The notes beneath the pieces were generated by a model. The model was given only the letters and a program-made list of their open reading frames with translations, was not told the DNA's origin and made no database searches. From NCBI GenBank assembly GCA_945787925.1, contig CALZJY010000147.1, positions 1 through 5,789 on the forward strand: 5,789 nucleotides of DNA. Direction: 5' to 3'. Every line of letters begins with the position of its first letter. Position 1 is the stretch's first letter. This DNA comes from an uncultured Anaerosporobacter sp. Lineage in GTDB: Bacteria; Bacillota; Clostridia; Lachnospirales; Lachnospiraceae. Below are positions 1 to 5,249 of the stretch, one piece after another. The translations under genes were made by a program, and so were the position numbers.

Positions 1-725
1 CTACTCAGGAATGTATCATCATTGAAGACTCCATGAACGGAAGTATTGCAGCAATGCGCGCAAACATTCCTTGTATCGGATTCCAAAATAAAAACTCTGG
101 TAACCAAGACCTATCCCGTACTTGCTGTATCTATGAAGATATGGCAGCATTAGATTTCGCAGGCGTATTAGAAGAATATAACCGCTATCATGGATATCCT
201 GTAACCATCCTAGAAACAGAACGCCTGATCATCCGTGAATTCTCCATTCATGATGTAGAAGCATTATATGATATCTACCAACAAGAAGGGATTACTGATT
301 ACATTCCTCCCCTTGGCACACTTTCTGAAGAGAAAGCAAAAATGGCTTCCTATATCGAACGCCACTACAACTTCTATCGCTTTGGATTATGGGGGATTTT
401 CGACAAGAAAACAGACCAGTTAATCGGTTGTTCTGGCATCCAATGTGTAGACCTTGGAGACAAAACTGAAATCGAGCTTGCCTACCTTACAAGCCTTCCA
501 TGCCAACAAAAAGGATATGCGCTTGAATATACGACAGCCATCCTTTCTTACGTAAAGGAACACTATGATTTTGACTCTCTTGTAGCTCTCATCCATCCAG
601 AAAACAAAGCCTCTCTACAACTGATTCAAACGCTAGGATTTACGTATGAAACTATGGTTCCACATAAAGGTATGAACTGCTTGTTATACCGCCTTCCACT
701 TTGCGAAGCAAGTGTTGAAAAATAG
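1..725 (+). CDS. HAD-type phosphatase / GNAT N-acetyltransferase fusion, 5' end missing
   Basis: The reading frame is open from base 3, so the gene begins upstream of the window and the ATG at 33 is internal. The first ~40 residues look like the C-terminal part of a beta-phosphoglucomutase-type HAD hydrolase: ECIIIEDS is HAD motif IV with its acidic residues, followed by NGSIAAMRANIPCIGF, the usual helix and strand after it. From about window residue 67 (TERLIIREF) to the end runs a RimJ/RimL-like GNAT domain (Acetyltransf_3 type), with the acetyl-CoA loop QQKGYA and the later HPENKASLQLIQTLGF motif. The second domain should transfer acetyl from acetyl-CoA to an amine. The first should act on a small phosphorylated compound. 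Neither substrate can be read from sequence. The two domains are in one uninterrupted frame, so this is a true fusion within the visible part. The gene stops at TAG 723-725 and no terminator follows. Confidence 0.85.
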   Translation, partial: TQECIIIEDSMNGSIAAMRANIPCIGFQNKNSGNQDLSRTCCIYEDMAALDFAGVLEEYNRYHGYPVTILETERLIIREFSIHDVEALYDIYQQEGITDYIPPLGTLSEEKAKMASYIERHYNFYRFGLWGIFDKKTDQLIGCSGIQCVDLGDKTEIELAYLTSLPCQQKGYALEYTTAILSYVKEHYDFDSLVALIHPENKASLQLIQTLGFTYETMVPHKGMNCLLYRLPLCEASVEK

Positions 726-743
726 TATAAATTCATATAAAAT
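715..743 (+). promoter_or_regulatory. Candidate sigma-A promoter for the small-protein/Fur operon
   Basis: TTGAAA (715-720) and TAAAAT (738-743) are separated by 17 bases, each with five of six consensus matches. Transcription would start near 750, leaving a leader of about 33 bases before the ATG at 783. The -35 box lies inside the last codons of the GNAT gene. Read-through from upstream is also possible because no terminator separates the genes. Assigned by consensus only. Confidence 0.5.
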
Positions 744-782
744 GGTTAGGGTAATAGTAAGAAAATAGGCAAGGAATTATCT

Positions 783-980
783 ATGGTAAAAAAGAAAATC
801 ATCAAGAGACGTTCTGTCTCTACGACACAATCAAATAATGAACCACACCAAATTTCTGACCACGCAAAGCATGCCCTTGCTACCAAAGCGGTTCAGAAAT
901 TATATGATAAAAATCCTGATACAAGCGTCTATGCCAGACGTTACCAATACAAGAAACAACAACCCACGGAGGACCAATAA
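783..980 (+). CDS. Small basic hypothetical protein (65 aa)
   Basis: I do not recognise this protein. The ATG is preceded by AAGGA at 771-775 with a 7-base gap. The product is hydrophilic and basic, with about 14 Lys/Arg against about 6 Asp/Glu. It opens with a dense positive patch (MVKKKIIKRR), has a polar middle, and then a likely helix (SDHAKHALATKAVQKLYDK) followed by another basic stretch (YARRYQYKK). No signal peptide, membrane segment or cysteine is visible, so it is probably cytoplasmic. Its charge would suit binding to nucleic acid or to an acidic partner, which is inference only. The stop is one base before the ATG of the next gene, and that gene's ribosome site lies inside this coding region, so the two are probably translated together. 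Confidence 0.7.
   Translation: MVKKKIIKRRSVSTTQSNNEPHQISDHAKHALATKAVQKLYDKNPDTSVYARRYQYKKQQPTEDQ
968..973 (+). promoter_or_regulatory. Ribosome binding site fixing the start at 982
   Basis: GGAGGA sits 8 bases before ATG 982. It decides between this start and the in-frame upstream ATG at 838, which would overlap most of the preceding gene and has no such site. Confidence 0.75.
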
Positions 981-981
981 C

Positions 982-1239
982 ATGGATGAAATCTATAACA
1001 TTATCGAAGCAAAAATCAAAGAAGGCGGCTATACAGGAGAAGTAAGTGGCTTTGATATTTACAACGAAGTATGTGACTTTATCGATGATAAAGAAAACGG
1101 TACTTACATCTTTATGTCTAAAAAAGATAATGATGTCGTATTTGAATATAAAGTAGATATCAACGATGCGGACTTCAACCTTTCCTACATCGATATCAAA
1201 GAAAACGATCAAACATTCCATATCGATTTTGATGCTTAG
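982..1239 (+). CDS. Small acidic hypothetical protein (85 aa)
   Basis: I do not recognise a family. The frame stays open back to 838, but ATG 982 is chosen because it has GGAGGA at the right distance and avoids a long overlap with the 783-980 gene. The product is very acidic (roughly 22 Asp/Glu, about 7 Lys, no Arg) and has one cysteine (C30). The N-terminal third looks helical (MDEIYNIIEAKIKEGG). The rest looks like alternating beta strands (TYIFMSKKDNDVVFEYKV, then FNLSYIDIKE and TFHIDF), suggesting a compact alpha/beta fold. There is no signal peptide or membrane segment. It lies one base after the basic 65-residue gene and 11 bases before the Fur-family gene, so all three are very likely one operon. 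Its role is unknown. Confidence 0.8.
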   Translation: MDEIYNIIEAKIKEGGYTGEVSGFDIYNEVCDFIDDKENGTYIFMSKKDNDVVFEYKVDINDADFNLSYIDIKENDQTFHIDFDA

Positions 1240-1243
1240 GGGG
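1238..1243 (+). promoter_or_regulatory. Ribosome binding site for the TTG start at 1251
   Basis: AGGGGG overlaps the TAG stop (1237-1239) of the preceding gene and lies 7 bases before TTG 1251. It supports TTG as the real start and suggests translational coupling. Confidence 0.6.
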
Positions 1244-1250
1244 TTTCCAC

Positions 1251-1652
1251 TTGGAAAACACACGTAACACAAAGCAAAAGCAACATATTCTATCGATCTT
1301 GAGTACGGCCAAACGACCAATGTCCATCAACGAGATCTATAGCTGCTGTATTGAAACATATCCCAGAATAGCGAAGTCGACGATCTATCGTACGATTGAT
1401 TCTTTAATCAAGCAAAATCTTATCGACAAATACTATTTATCCGATAACGAATTATTCTATCAAATTAAGGACAATTCTACGGAACATAAGCATTATGTCA
1501 TTTGTAACAGCTGCAAGAAGATCTTTCATTTACCTAATTGTCCAATTCACTCTATTCAGGACAGCTTAAGTGAATATGGCTTTGACGTGACGGATCACTA
1601 TATTCAAATCAGCGGTATATGTAAAGAATGTAGAAAAAAAGCAGATACGTAA
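1251..1652 (+). CDS. Fur-superfamily metal-responsive transcriptional regulator
   Basis: A 133-residue cytoplasmic DNA-binding protein, of normal length for Fur/Zur/PerR proteins, which repress target operons when loaded with metal or, for PerR, until oxidised. The N-terminal winged helix includes the recognition region AKSTIYRTIDSLIKQ (41-55). The C-terminal dimerisation and metal domain carries H79-K-H81 and two CxxC pairs, C85/C88 and C124/C127, which should hold the structural zinc. H116 is a plausible regulatory ligand. An extra cysteine in LPNCPI (C97) recalls a clostridial subgroup. H81 to C85 is one residue longer than the HxxC spacing I expect for E. coli Fur or B. subtilis PerR, so the sensing site may differ. 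I cannot say whether it senses Zn, Fe, Mn or peroxide. The start is TTG. The TAA stop lies inside the terminator stem that follows. Confidence 0.92.
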   Translation: MENTRNTKQKQHILSILSTAKRPMSINEIYSCCIETYPRIAKSTIYRTIDSLIKQNLIDKYYLSDNELFYQIKDNSTEHKHYVICNSCKKIFHLPNCPIHSIQDSLSEYGFDVTDHYIQISGICKECRKKADT

Positions 1653-1676
1653 GTATTTACGTAATCTGCTTTTTTT
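1634..1676. terminator. Bidirectional intrinsic terminator between convergent genes
   Basis: GCAGAT (1641-1646) pairs with ATCTGC (1664-1669), and ACGTAA (1647-1652) with TTACGT (1657-1662), leaving a GTAT loop and one bulged A at 1663. A-run 1634-1640 and T-run 1670-1676 flank the hairpin, so each strand reads as stem plus U-tract. It ends the Fur operon on (+) and the lipoprotein gene on (-). The Fur-family stop codon (1650-1652) is inside the stem, and the lipoprotein stop (1677-1679) abuts the T-run. Confidence 0.9.
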
Positions 1677-2066
1677 CTATCTTGGTACATTTGTTGCTGT
1701 TGCATCTGTAGCTGCAGGGCTAACTGTTGTTGCTGGTTGTGTTGTTCCAACGATGTCCTCTGCACCTTTTTTAATTCCTTCTCCAATATCTTCTGCACCA
1801 TTTTTTACATCATTGCCGATATCCTCTGCGCCGTTCTTCACATCATTGCCGATGTTATCTGTGCGGTTATTCACGTCATTGTCGATATTGCCAGCTCCTC
1901 TTTCGTTATTGTTAATCGCGTTGTCTGTTGGCGCAATGGTATTGTTTTTTGTATCTGCACGATCATCAGTTGCTGAATTATTATTTTTTCCATTGGTAGA
2001 ACATGCAGTGATGGACATTGCACCGAGGCAAAGTACTGCGATTAATACCATTAGTTTTTGTTTCAT
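1677..2066 (-). CDS. Small repeat-containing lipoprotein (129 aa), disordered
   Basis: The N-terminus is a lipoprotein signal: basic start (MKQK), hydrophobic core (LMVLIAVLCLGAM) and lipobox I-T-A-C, giving Cys22 as the lipidated residue. The product should be anchored on the outer face of the cell membrane. The mature part is Asn/Asp/Thr/Ala-rich and has no Leu, Met, Phe, Tyr, Trp or His, so it is probably unfolded. Residues 61-104 are four 11-residue repeats (best copy IGNDVKNGAED), followed by a Thr/Ala/Pro tail. Eleven-residue periodicity recalls LEA-like or apolipoprotein-like amphipathic helices, but no family is assigned. AAGGAGG (complement of 2074-2080) lies 7 bases before the ATG. 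It is a single-gene unit with its own promoter, converging on the Fur operon. Confidence 0.85.
   Translation of the reverse strand: MKQKLMVLIAVLCLGAMSITACSTNGKNNNSATDDRADTKNNTIAPTDNAINNNERGAGNIDNDVNNRTDNIGNDVKNGAEDIGNDVKNGAEDIGEGIKKGAEDIVGTTQPATTVSPAATDATATNVPR
1755..1886 (-). repeat. Four tandem 33-bp units encoding 11-residue repeats
   Basis: In translation order the units are 1854-1886 (IDNDVNNRTDN), 1821-1853 (IGNDVKNGAED), 1788-1820 (IGNDVKNGAED) and 1755-1787 (IGEGIKKGAED). The two middle units encode the same peptide and differ at 5 of 33 bases, all silent third-codon positions. The outer units have diverged in protein sequence. Confidence 0.9.
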
Positions 2067-2118
2067 GAGGCTTCCTCCTTCATTTTAATACGAAGTTAGT
2101 ATCCCACTTAACTTTCCA

Positions 2119-2127
2119 ATTATACCA
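2119..2127 (-). promoter_or_regulatory. Extended -10 promoter for the lipoprotein gene
   Basis: The (-) strand reads TGGTATAAT, a perfect -10 hexamer (2119-2124) with the TG extension. No good -35 box is visible about 17 bases upstream, which is tolerable for an extended -10 promoter. The start would be near 2112, giving a leader of about 45 bases. It sits in the 65-base gap after the AlkD-family gene, in which I see no clear terminator. Confidence 0.6.
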
Positions 2128-2131
2128 ACAA

Positions 2132-2860
2132 TTATCTTTTTTTCTTTTTCTGTCTCATAATTTCTTTTTCTTCCTTCGAGACACGATTAGATTCTATGAT
2201 TTTCTGCAACGACATACGATACGTAACATCATCTAATTGATTGCATTCTAAATACTTGCAAGTATCTTCCTTACACTTTACATATGCCACGCTTACAAGC
2301 CATGCGATTGCCATCTGCACATAGTATTCTGTCCCATCATAGGCATCGCATAAAGCAAAGATTTCTCCTAGATATCGTTCCTCCATAAAATATGCTAGAA
2401 ACATCACGAATGCAAATCTTCTATCATACGCTCTCTCACTCTTCGCATATGGTACGAGGAACGCAAACATCTCCTCCTTATGGCGCTTCGTCATCTTTAG
2501 AGAACTGCAAAACGTGTCACAAACCGACCAGTTATCAATATAGGGCACGAATGCGCGAATCTCTTGTAAAATCCGTTCCAATCCTACCTGCTTTTCCTTT
2601 AGATTCCCAATGACCGCTCCTGTAAGGATTTTCTCCTCATTATACTGAAACTCTGCCTGCTGCAAATAAGACAGAGCATTCCCTTTGCTGATTTCCTTTG
2701 CCATATCACGAAGAATCGGAATTCGAATTCCTAGTATCTTATCCTCTCCTGGAATCAGGCTGCTATGAAAGGCTGCATATTTTTCCTCTCGCTTGCCCTC
2801 TAAATAGGCAACCAACTGCTTGTACTTCTCTTTCGTCCATTCTTCTTGTCTAAACTCCAT
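2132..2860 (-). CDS. AlkD-family DNA alkylation repair glycosylase
   Basis: A 242-residue HEAT-like-repeat protein of the DNA alkylation repair family (PF08713 type). Characterised members such as Bacillus cereus AlkD excise N3- and N7-alkylated purines without flipping the base. The AlkD signature is present: W111 and D115 in NWSVCD match AlkD Trp109/Asp113, R147/R148 in DRRFAF match Arg148, and W187 in MAIAWLVS matches Trp187, so it should be active. The C-terminus is a lysine tract (RQKKKKR) encoded by an A-rich run, perhaps for DNA contact. The ATG follows AAGGAG (complement of 2868-2873) by 7 bases, a site inside the end of the upstream gene. Only four bases separate this gene from the DUF4130 gene, so it is the third member of the operon and probably translationally coupled. 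Confidence 0.93.
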   Translation of the reverse strand: MEFRQEEWTKEKYKQLVAYLEGKREEKYAAFHSSLIPGEDKILGIRIPILRDMAKEISKGNALSYLQQAEFQYNEEKILTGAVIGNLKEKQVGLERILQEIRAFVPYIDNWSVCDTFCSSLKMTKRHKEEMFAFLVPYAKSERAYDRRFAFVMFLAYFMEERYLGEIFALCDAYDGTEYYVQMAIAWLVSVAYVKCKEDTCKYLECNQLDDVTYRMSLQKIIESNRVSKEEKEIMRQKKKKR

Positions 2861-2864
2861 CCTG

Positions 2865-3635
2865 TCACTCCTTCTTAAACTCAGGCATGAACTCTCGGTA
2901 CCGTAACGGACACATATTCTGCTGCAGCTTCAAGTTTTCTCTCTCCTTAATGCTGATATGCTCCACAAACGTTGCCCAAGCCCCCTTCATTTCTTTTTCC
3001 CGCTCAGAAACTTCTTCTAACACGTTCTGGTCCATCAGTTCCATCGAGAGAATAAACCACTGCTTTCTAGCTGGGTGCACGACCGCCATCTGTCTTGACT
3101 CATCGATAATCATAAAATTCTCACTGGAAAAGCGGTCCACAAAATGGGGCGCTAAAATTGGAAGGATATTGTTCTCTGGACGAATCTTGGAAACTAAGAT
3201 ATGGTTGGATAGCTCTTCAAACCTTACAAATCCTGTATAGCGATGTCTCTCCATGCTTACTCGCTTATATGTCTTTGCCATCAGATTCACTGCATCATTG
3301 CTTAAATGGTCCATTACCTGACTTCCATAGTGGAATCCTAAAATCATAAAGCGATAAATCGCATCTGCCTTATCATCCCGGTTAGAAAGTGCCATATAAT
3401 AAATATACCGATACGCCTCTAGGCCGATTTTTTGCTTGATGCTTCTAGTTACCTTCTCTGCCTTTTCGAGATCTGGCTTTACGGATAGATAACTACAAAA
3501 TAGAGCAATCTCCGTATTGTGTTCTAACTGAATCTTATTATTCACATGTCCCCTCTTACTGGCCCATGCATCATAAATCGCAGTAAAGATTCCTTCGATG
3601 GAATCCTCACATACGTAAACCTGTATCTCATTCAC
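2865..3635 (-). CDS. DUF4130 / TIGR03915-type putative DNA metabolism protein
   Basis: A 256-residue cytoplasmic protein matching the family that habitually sits beside TIGR03916 radical SAM proteins. Recognisable landmarks are the N-terminal SIEGIFTAIYDAW (12-24), MERHRYTGFVRFEEL (128-142), PHFVDRF (163-169), FMIIDESR (174-181), and the C-terminal ISIKERENLKLQQNMCPLRY (227-246). Its biochemical role is unknown. In many other bacteria this domain is the C-terminal half of a protein with a uracil-DNA-glycosylase-like (UdgX-type) N-terminal domain. Here the protein begins directly with DUF4130 and has no such domain. The start is GTG 3635: AGGAGG (complement of 3644-3649) lies 8 bases before it and overlaps the TAG of the radical SAM gene. 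Nearby ATGs are out of frame or lead to an immediate stop. The intergenic gap is 12 bases. Confidence 0.9.
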   Translation of the reverse strand: MNEIQVYVCEDSIEGIFTAIYDAWASKRGHVNNKIQLEHNTEIALFCSYLSVKPDLEKAEKVTRSIKQKIGLEAYRYIYYMALSNRDDKADAIYRFMILGFHYGSQVMDHLSNDAVNLMAKTYKRVSMERHRYTGFVRFEELSNHILVSKIRPENNILPILAPHFVDRFSSENFMIIDESRQMAVVHPARKQWFILSMELMDQNVLEEVSEREKEMKGAWATFVEHISIKERENLKLQQNMCPLRYREFMPEFKKE

Positions 3636-3643
3636 CGTTTCAT

Positions 3644-3649
3644 CCTCCT
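3644..3649 (-). promoter_or_regulatory. Ribosome site fixing the GTG start at 3635
   Basis: AGGAGG on the (-) strand overlaps the stop codon (3650-3648) of the radical SAM gene and lies 8 bases before GTG. The arrangement suggests that ribosomes finishing the first gene initiate the second. Confidence 0.75.
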
Positions 3650-5102
3650 AGCTTCCAACTCTCCATTGATAATTCGTGTCAAACATCGATAACTGCTTAT
3701 ACGTATTTACCTCCTGTAGTGGCTCTGGAAGTTTCTCTTTTACCTCTAACATATTACGGATGATATAATCCTCCTCAATCTTTACGGGATACATCATCTT
3801 TCCATTACATGTAATGAAATAATGGGCACGTTTCAACACGACTCCCATCTTCTTTAGATCAGCAAAATCAAGCACCGCCATTTTTCTTGCTCGCACGATT
3901 CTACGAGCCGAATTAACACCGATTCCTGGTACACGTAGAAGCATTGCATAGTCTGCCTTATTCACTTCCACTGGGAACTGTTCCAAATGCTTTAATGCCC
4001 AGTTGCATTTTGGATCTAATAGCACATTAAAATACGGATTCTCTTCATTCAAGATTTCATCTGCTTCAAACCCATAAAAACGTAATAACCAGTCGGCCTG
4101 ATACAAGCGGTGCTCTCTAAGAAGCGGTGATTTCGTATCCATGCTCGGCAACAGGCAATCCTCATTGATTGGGACATAGGCAGAATAAAAGACACGCTTT
4201 AAATCAAACTTCTTATATAAGGAGCTGGTTACTGAAAGCAATTGGTAATCCGTCTCTGGTGTTGCCCCAATAATCATCTGCGTACTCTGTCCCGCAGGCA
4301 CGAACCTAAACTTTTTCTTAAATTTGTTCTTACGATTCACTAACGATACTGGATTGTCATAGGATGGATCAATCCCCATCTGCAAGTTTGCTAACTGTAA
4401 TGCCGTGTTCTGCGTACTTACAATCGGCTTTCCATCAATACCTACAATACCGCTTCCCCCAGTCATCTCGATTCGCTTTCCTTTATACTCTTGAATGCCT
4501 AACTGAATCTGCTTCATTGGCTTTAAGATATTCTTACGATTCTTATTCGGAGCAAGTTCCTTTAACCCCTCACTCGTTGGAAGCTCTAAGTTCACGCTCA
4601 TTCGGTCTGCAAGCCATCCTACCCGGTTCACTAATTCTGGGTCTGCACCTGGAATTGCCTTTACATGGATATATCCATTAAATCCATGCTGGATTCGTAA
4701 CAACACCAATGTCTGATAAATCAGGTCCATCGTATAGTCTGGACTATTCACGATTCCTGAACTCAAAAATAATCCCTCTATAAAATTCCTACGATAAAAT
4801 TCTATTGTTAAATCGCATACCTCCTTAGGTGTAAAAGTGGCACGCTTTACATCATTACTTCTTCGATTAATACAATATTTACAATCAAAAATACATTCAT
4901 TCGTAAACAAAATCTTAAGCAGAGAAATACATCTTCCATCTTGTGAGTAGGTATGGCAGATTCCACAAGATGCTGCATTCCCTATTCCATCCTGATTTCC
5001 TTTGCGGTCTACGCCACTAGACGTACACGCAACATCAAACTTGGCGGCATCTGATAAGATTGACAGTTTCTCTTCCATCGACATATTTTCTTGTATTACC
5101 AT
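3648..5102 (-). CDS. Radical SAM protein, putative DNA modification/repair (TIGR03916 type)
   Basis: A 484-residue cytoplasmic enzyme. The radical SAM motif CxxxCxxC is C70-IFD-C74-KY-C77, holding the 4Fe-4S cluster that cleaves S-adenosylmethionine. Before it lie conserved cysteines (C26, and C46, C49, C58 in ASCGICHTYSQDGRC) that could bind a second cluster. After the barrel is a helix-hairpin-helix at about 379-408 (LLRVPGIGVNSARRIV), a non-specific DNA-binding element. This layout and motifs such as KILFTNECIFDCKYCINRRS identify the family often named putative DNA modification/repair radical SAM protein. The reaction and DNA substrate are unknown. The frame extends to 5198, but ATG 5102 is chosen: AGGTGA (complement of 5107-5112) is just upstream, a good promoter occupies 5143-5171, and family members begin near MEEKL. 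It is the first gene of a three-gene operon with the DUF4130 and AlkD-type genes. Confidence 0.93.
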   Translation of the reverse strand: MVIQENMSMEEKLSILSDAAKFDVACTSSGVDRKGNQDGIGNAASCGICHTYSQDGRCISLLKILFTNECIFDCKYCINRRSNDVKRATFTPKEVCDLTIEFYRRNFIEGLFLSSGIVNSPDYTMDLIYQTLVLLRIQHGFNGYIHVKAIPGADPELVNRVGWLADRMSVNLELPTSEGLKELAPNKNRKNILKPMKQIQLGIQEYKGKRIEMTGGSGIVGIDGKPIVSTQNTALQLANLQMGIDPSYDNPVSLVNRKNKFKKKFRFVPAGQSTQMIIGATPETDYQLLSVTSSLYKKFDLKRVFYSAYVPINEDCLLPSMDTKSPLLREHRLYQADWLLRFYGFEADEILNEENPYFNVLLDPKCNWALKHLEQFPVEVNKADYAMLLRVPGIGVNSARRIVRARKMAVLDFADLKKMGVVLKRAHYFITCNGKMMYPVKIEEDYIIRNMLEVKEKLPEPLQEVNTYKQLSMFDTNYQWRVGS

Positions 5103-5106
5103 ATTC

Positions 5107-5112
5107 TCACCT
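5107..5112 (-). promoter_or_regulatory. Ribosome site fixing the radical SAM start at 5102
   Basis: AGGTGA on the (-) strand pairs with the 5' part of the anti-SD (it is the right half of AGGAGGTGA), leaving four bases to ATG 5102. The in-frame ATG at 5198 has only a G-run directly against it with no spacing, and the ATG at 5084 has no site. Confidence 0.6.
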
Positions 5113-5142
5113 ACACAAACATACGTTCTATTTCTTGTTTTA

Positions 5143-5171
5143 ACTATATCATAAGAAGAAGTTTCATGCAA
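5143..5171 (-). promoter_or_regulatory. Promoter of the radical SAM/DUF4130/AlkD operon
   Basis: On the (-) strand TTGCAT (5171-5166) and TATAGT (5148-5143) are 17 bases apart, and TGA directly before TATAGT gives an extended -10. The start would be near 5136, with a leader of about 34 bases to ATG 5102. The strong match supports constitutive sigma-A expression and excludes the upstream in-frame ATG at 5198. Confidence 0.7.
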
Positions 5172-5213
5172 GTAGGGAATCATTAGGCACCAACTCATCC
5201 CCTATGCATAAAA

Positions 5214-5227
5214 TATGCTATAGCATA
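5214..5227. promoter_or_regulatory. 14-bp perfect palindrome, candidate operator
   Basis: TATGCTATAGCATA is a perfect inverted repeat in the 147-base divergent region, 9 bases before the peroxiredoxin ribosome site. Outer arms ATGCA (5204-5208) and TGCAT (5230-5234) extend the symmetry with an unequal gap. TATGCT at 5214-5219 might serve as a weak -10 for the (+) gene, though no -35 is visible. It does not match the PerR or Fur box consensus I know. The regulator is unidentified. Confidence 0.4.
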
Positions 5228-5249
5228 ATTGCATTAGGAGGTGTCATTC

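Noticed and set aside
33..725. ATG 33 as the start of an independent acetyltransferase gene
   Set aside because: The frame is open to the window edge, residues on both sides of this Met belong to HAD motif IV, and there is no ribosome site before it.
726..782. Fur-box operator for self-regulation of the Fur-family operon
   Set aside because: The region is AT-rich but I see no inverted repeat resembling a Fur, Zur or PerR box, so autoregulation cannot be claimed.
838..981. Upstream in-frame extension of the acidic 85-residue protein to ATG 838
   Set aside because: It would overlap the 783-980 gene for 143 bases, has no ribosome site, and the extra 48 residues look like an out-of-frame reading of that gene. 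ATG 982 has GGAGGA at 8 bases.
880..1320. Minus-strand open frame of 146 residues across the two small genes and the Fur-family start
   Set aside because: It spans three (+) genes that have proper ribosome sites, shows no recognisable family and no (-) promoter or ribosome site.
1753..2088. Plus-strand open frame of 111 residues opposite the lipoprotein, with its own repeats
   Set aside because: Its repeats are the complement of the 33-bp units, and the (-) frame has a signal peptide, lipobox, ribosome site, promoter and silent substitutions. The plus frame is a shadow.
2081..2131. Terminator after the AlkD-family gene
   Set aside because: No stable hairpin with a U-tract is visible in this gap on the (-) strand, so the repair operon may read through into the lipoprotein gene.
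5103..5198. In-frame extension of the radical SAM protein to ATG 5198
   Set aside because: The segment contains a strong promoter (TTGCAT, 17 bases, TGATATAGT), the ATG has no spaced ribosome site, and family members start close to the MEEKL sequence downstream.
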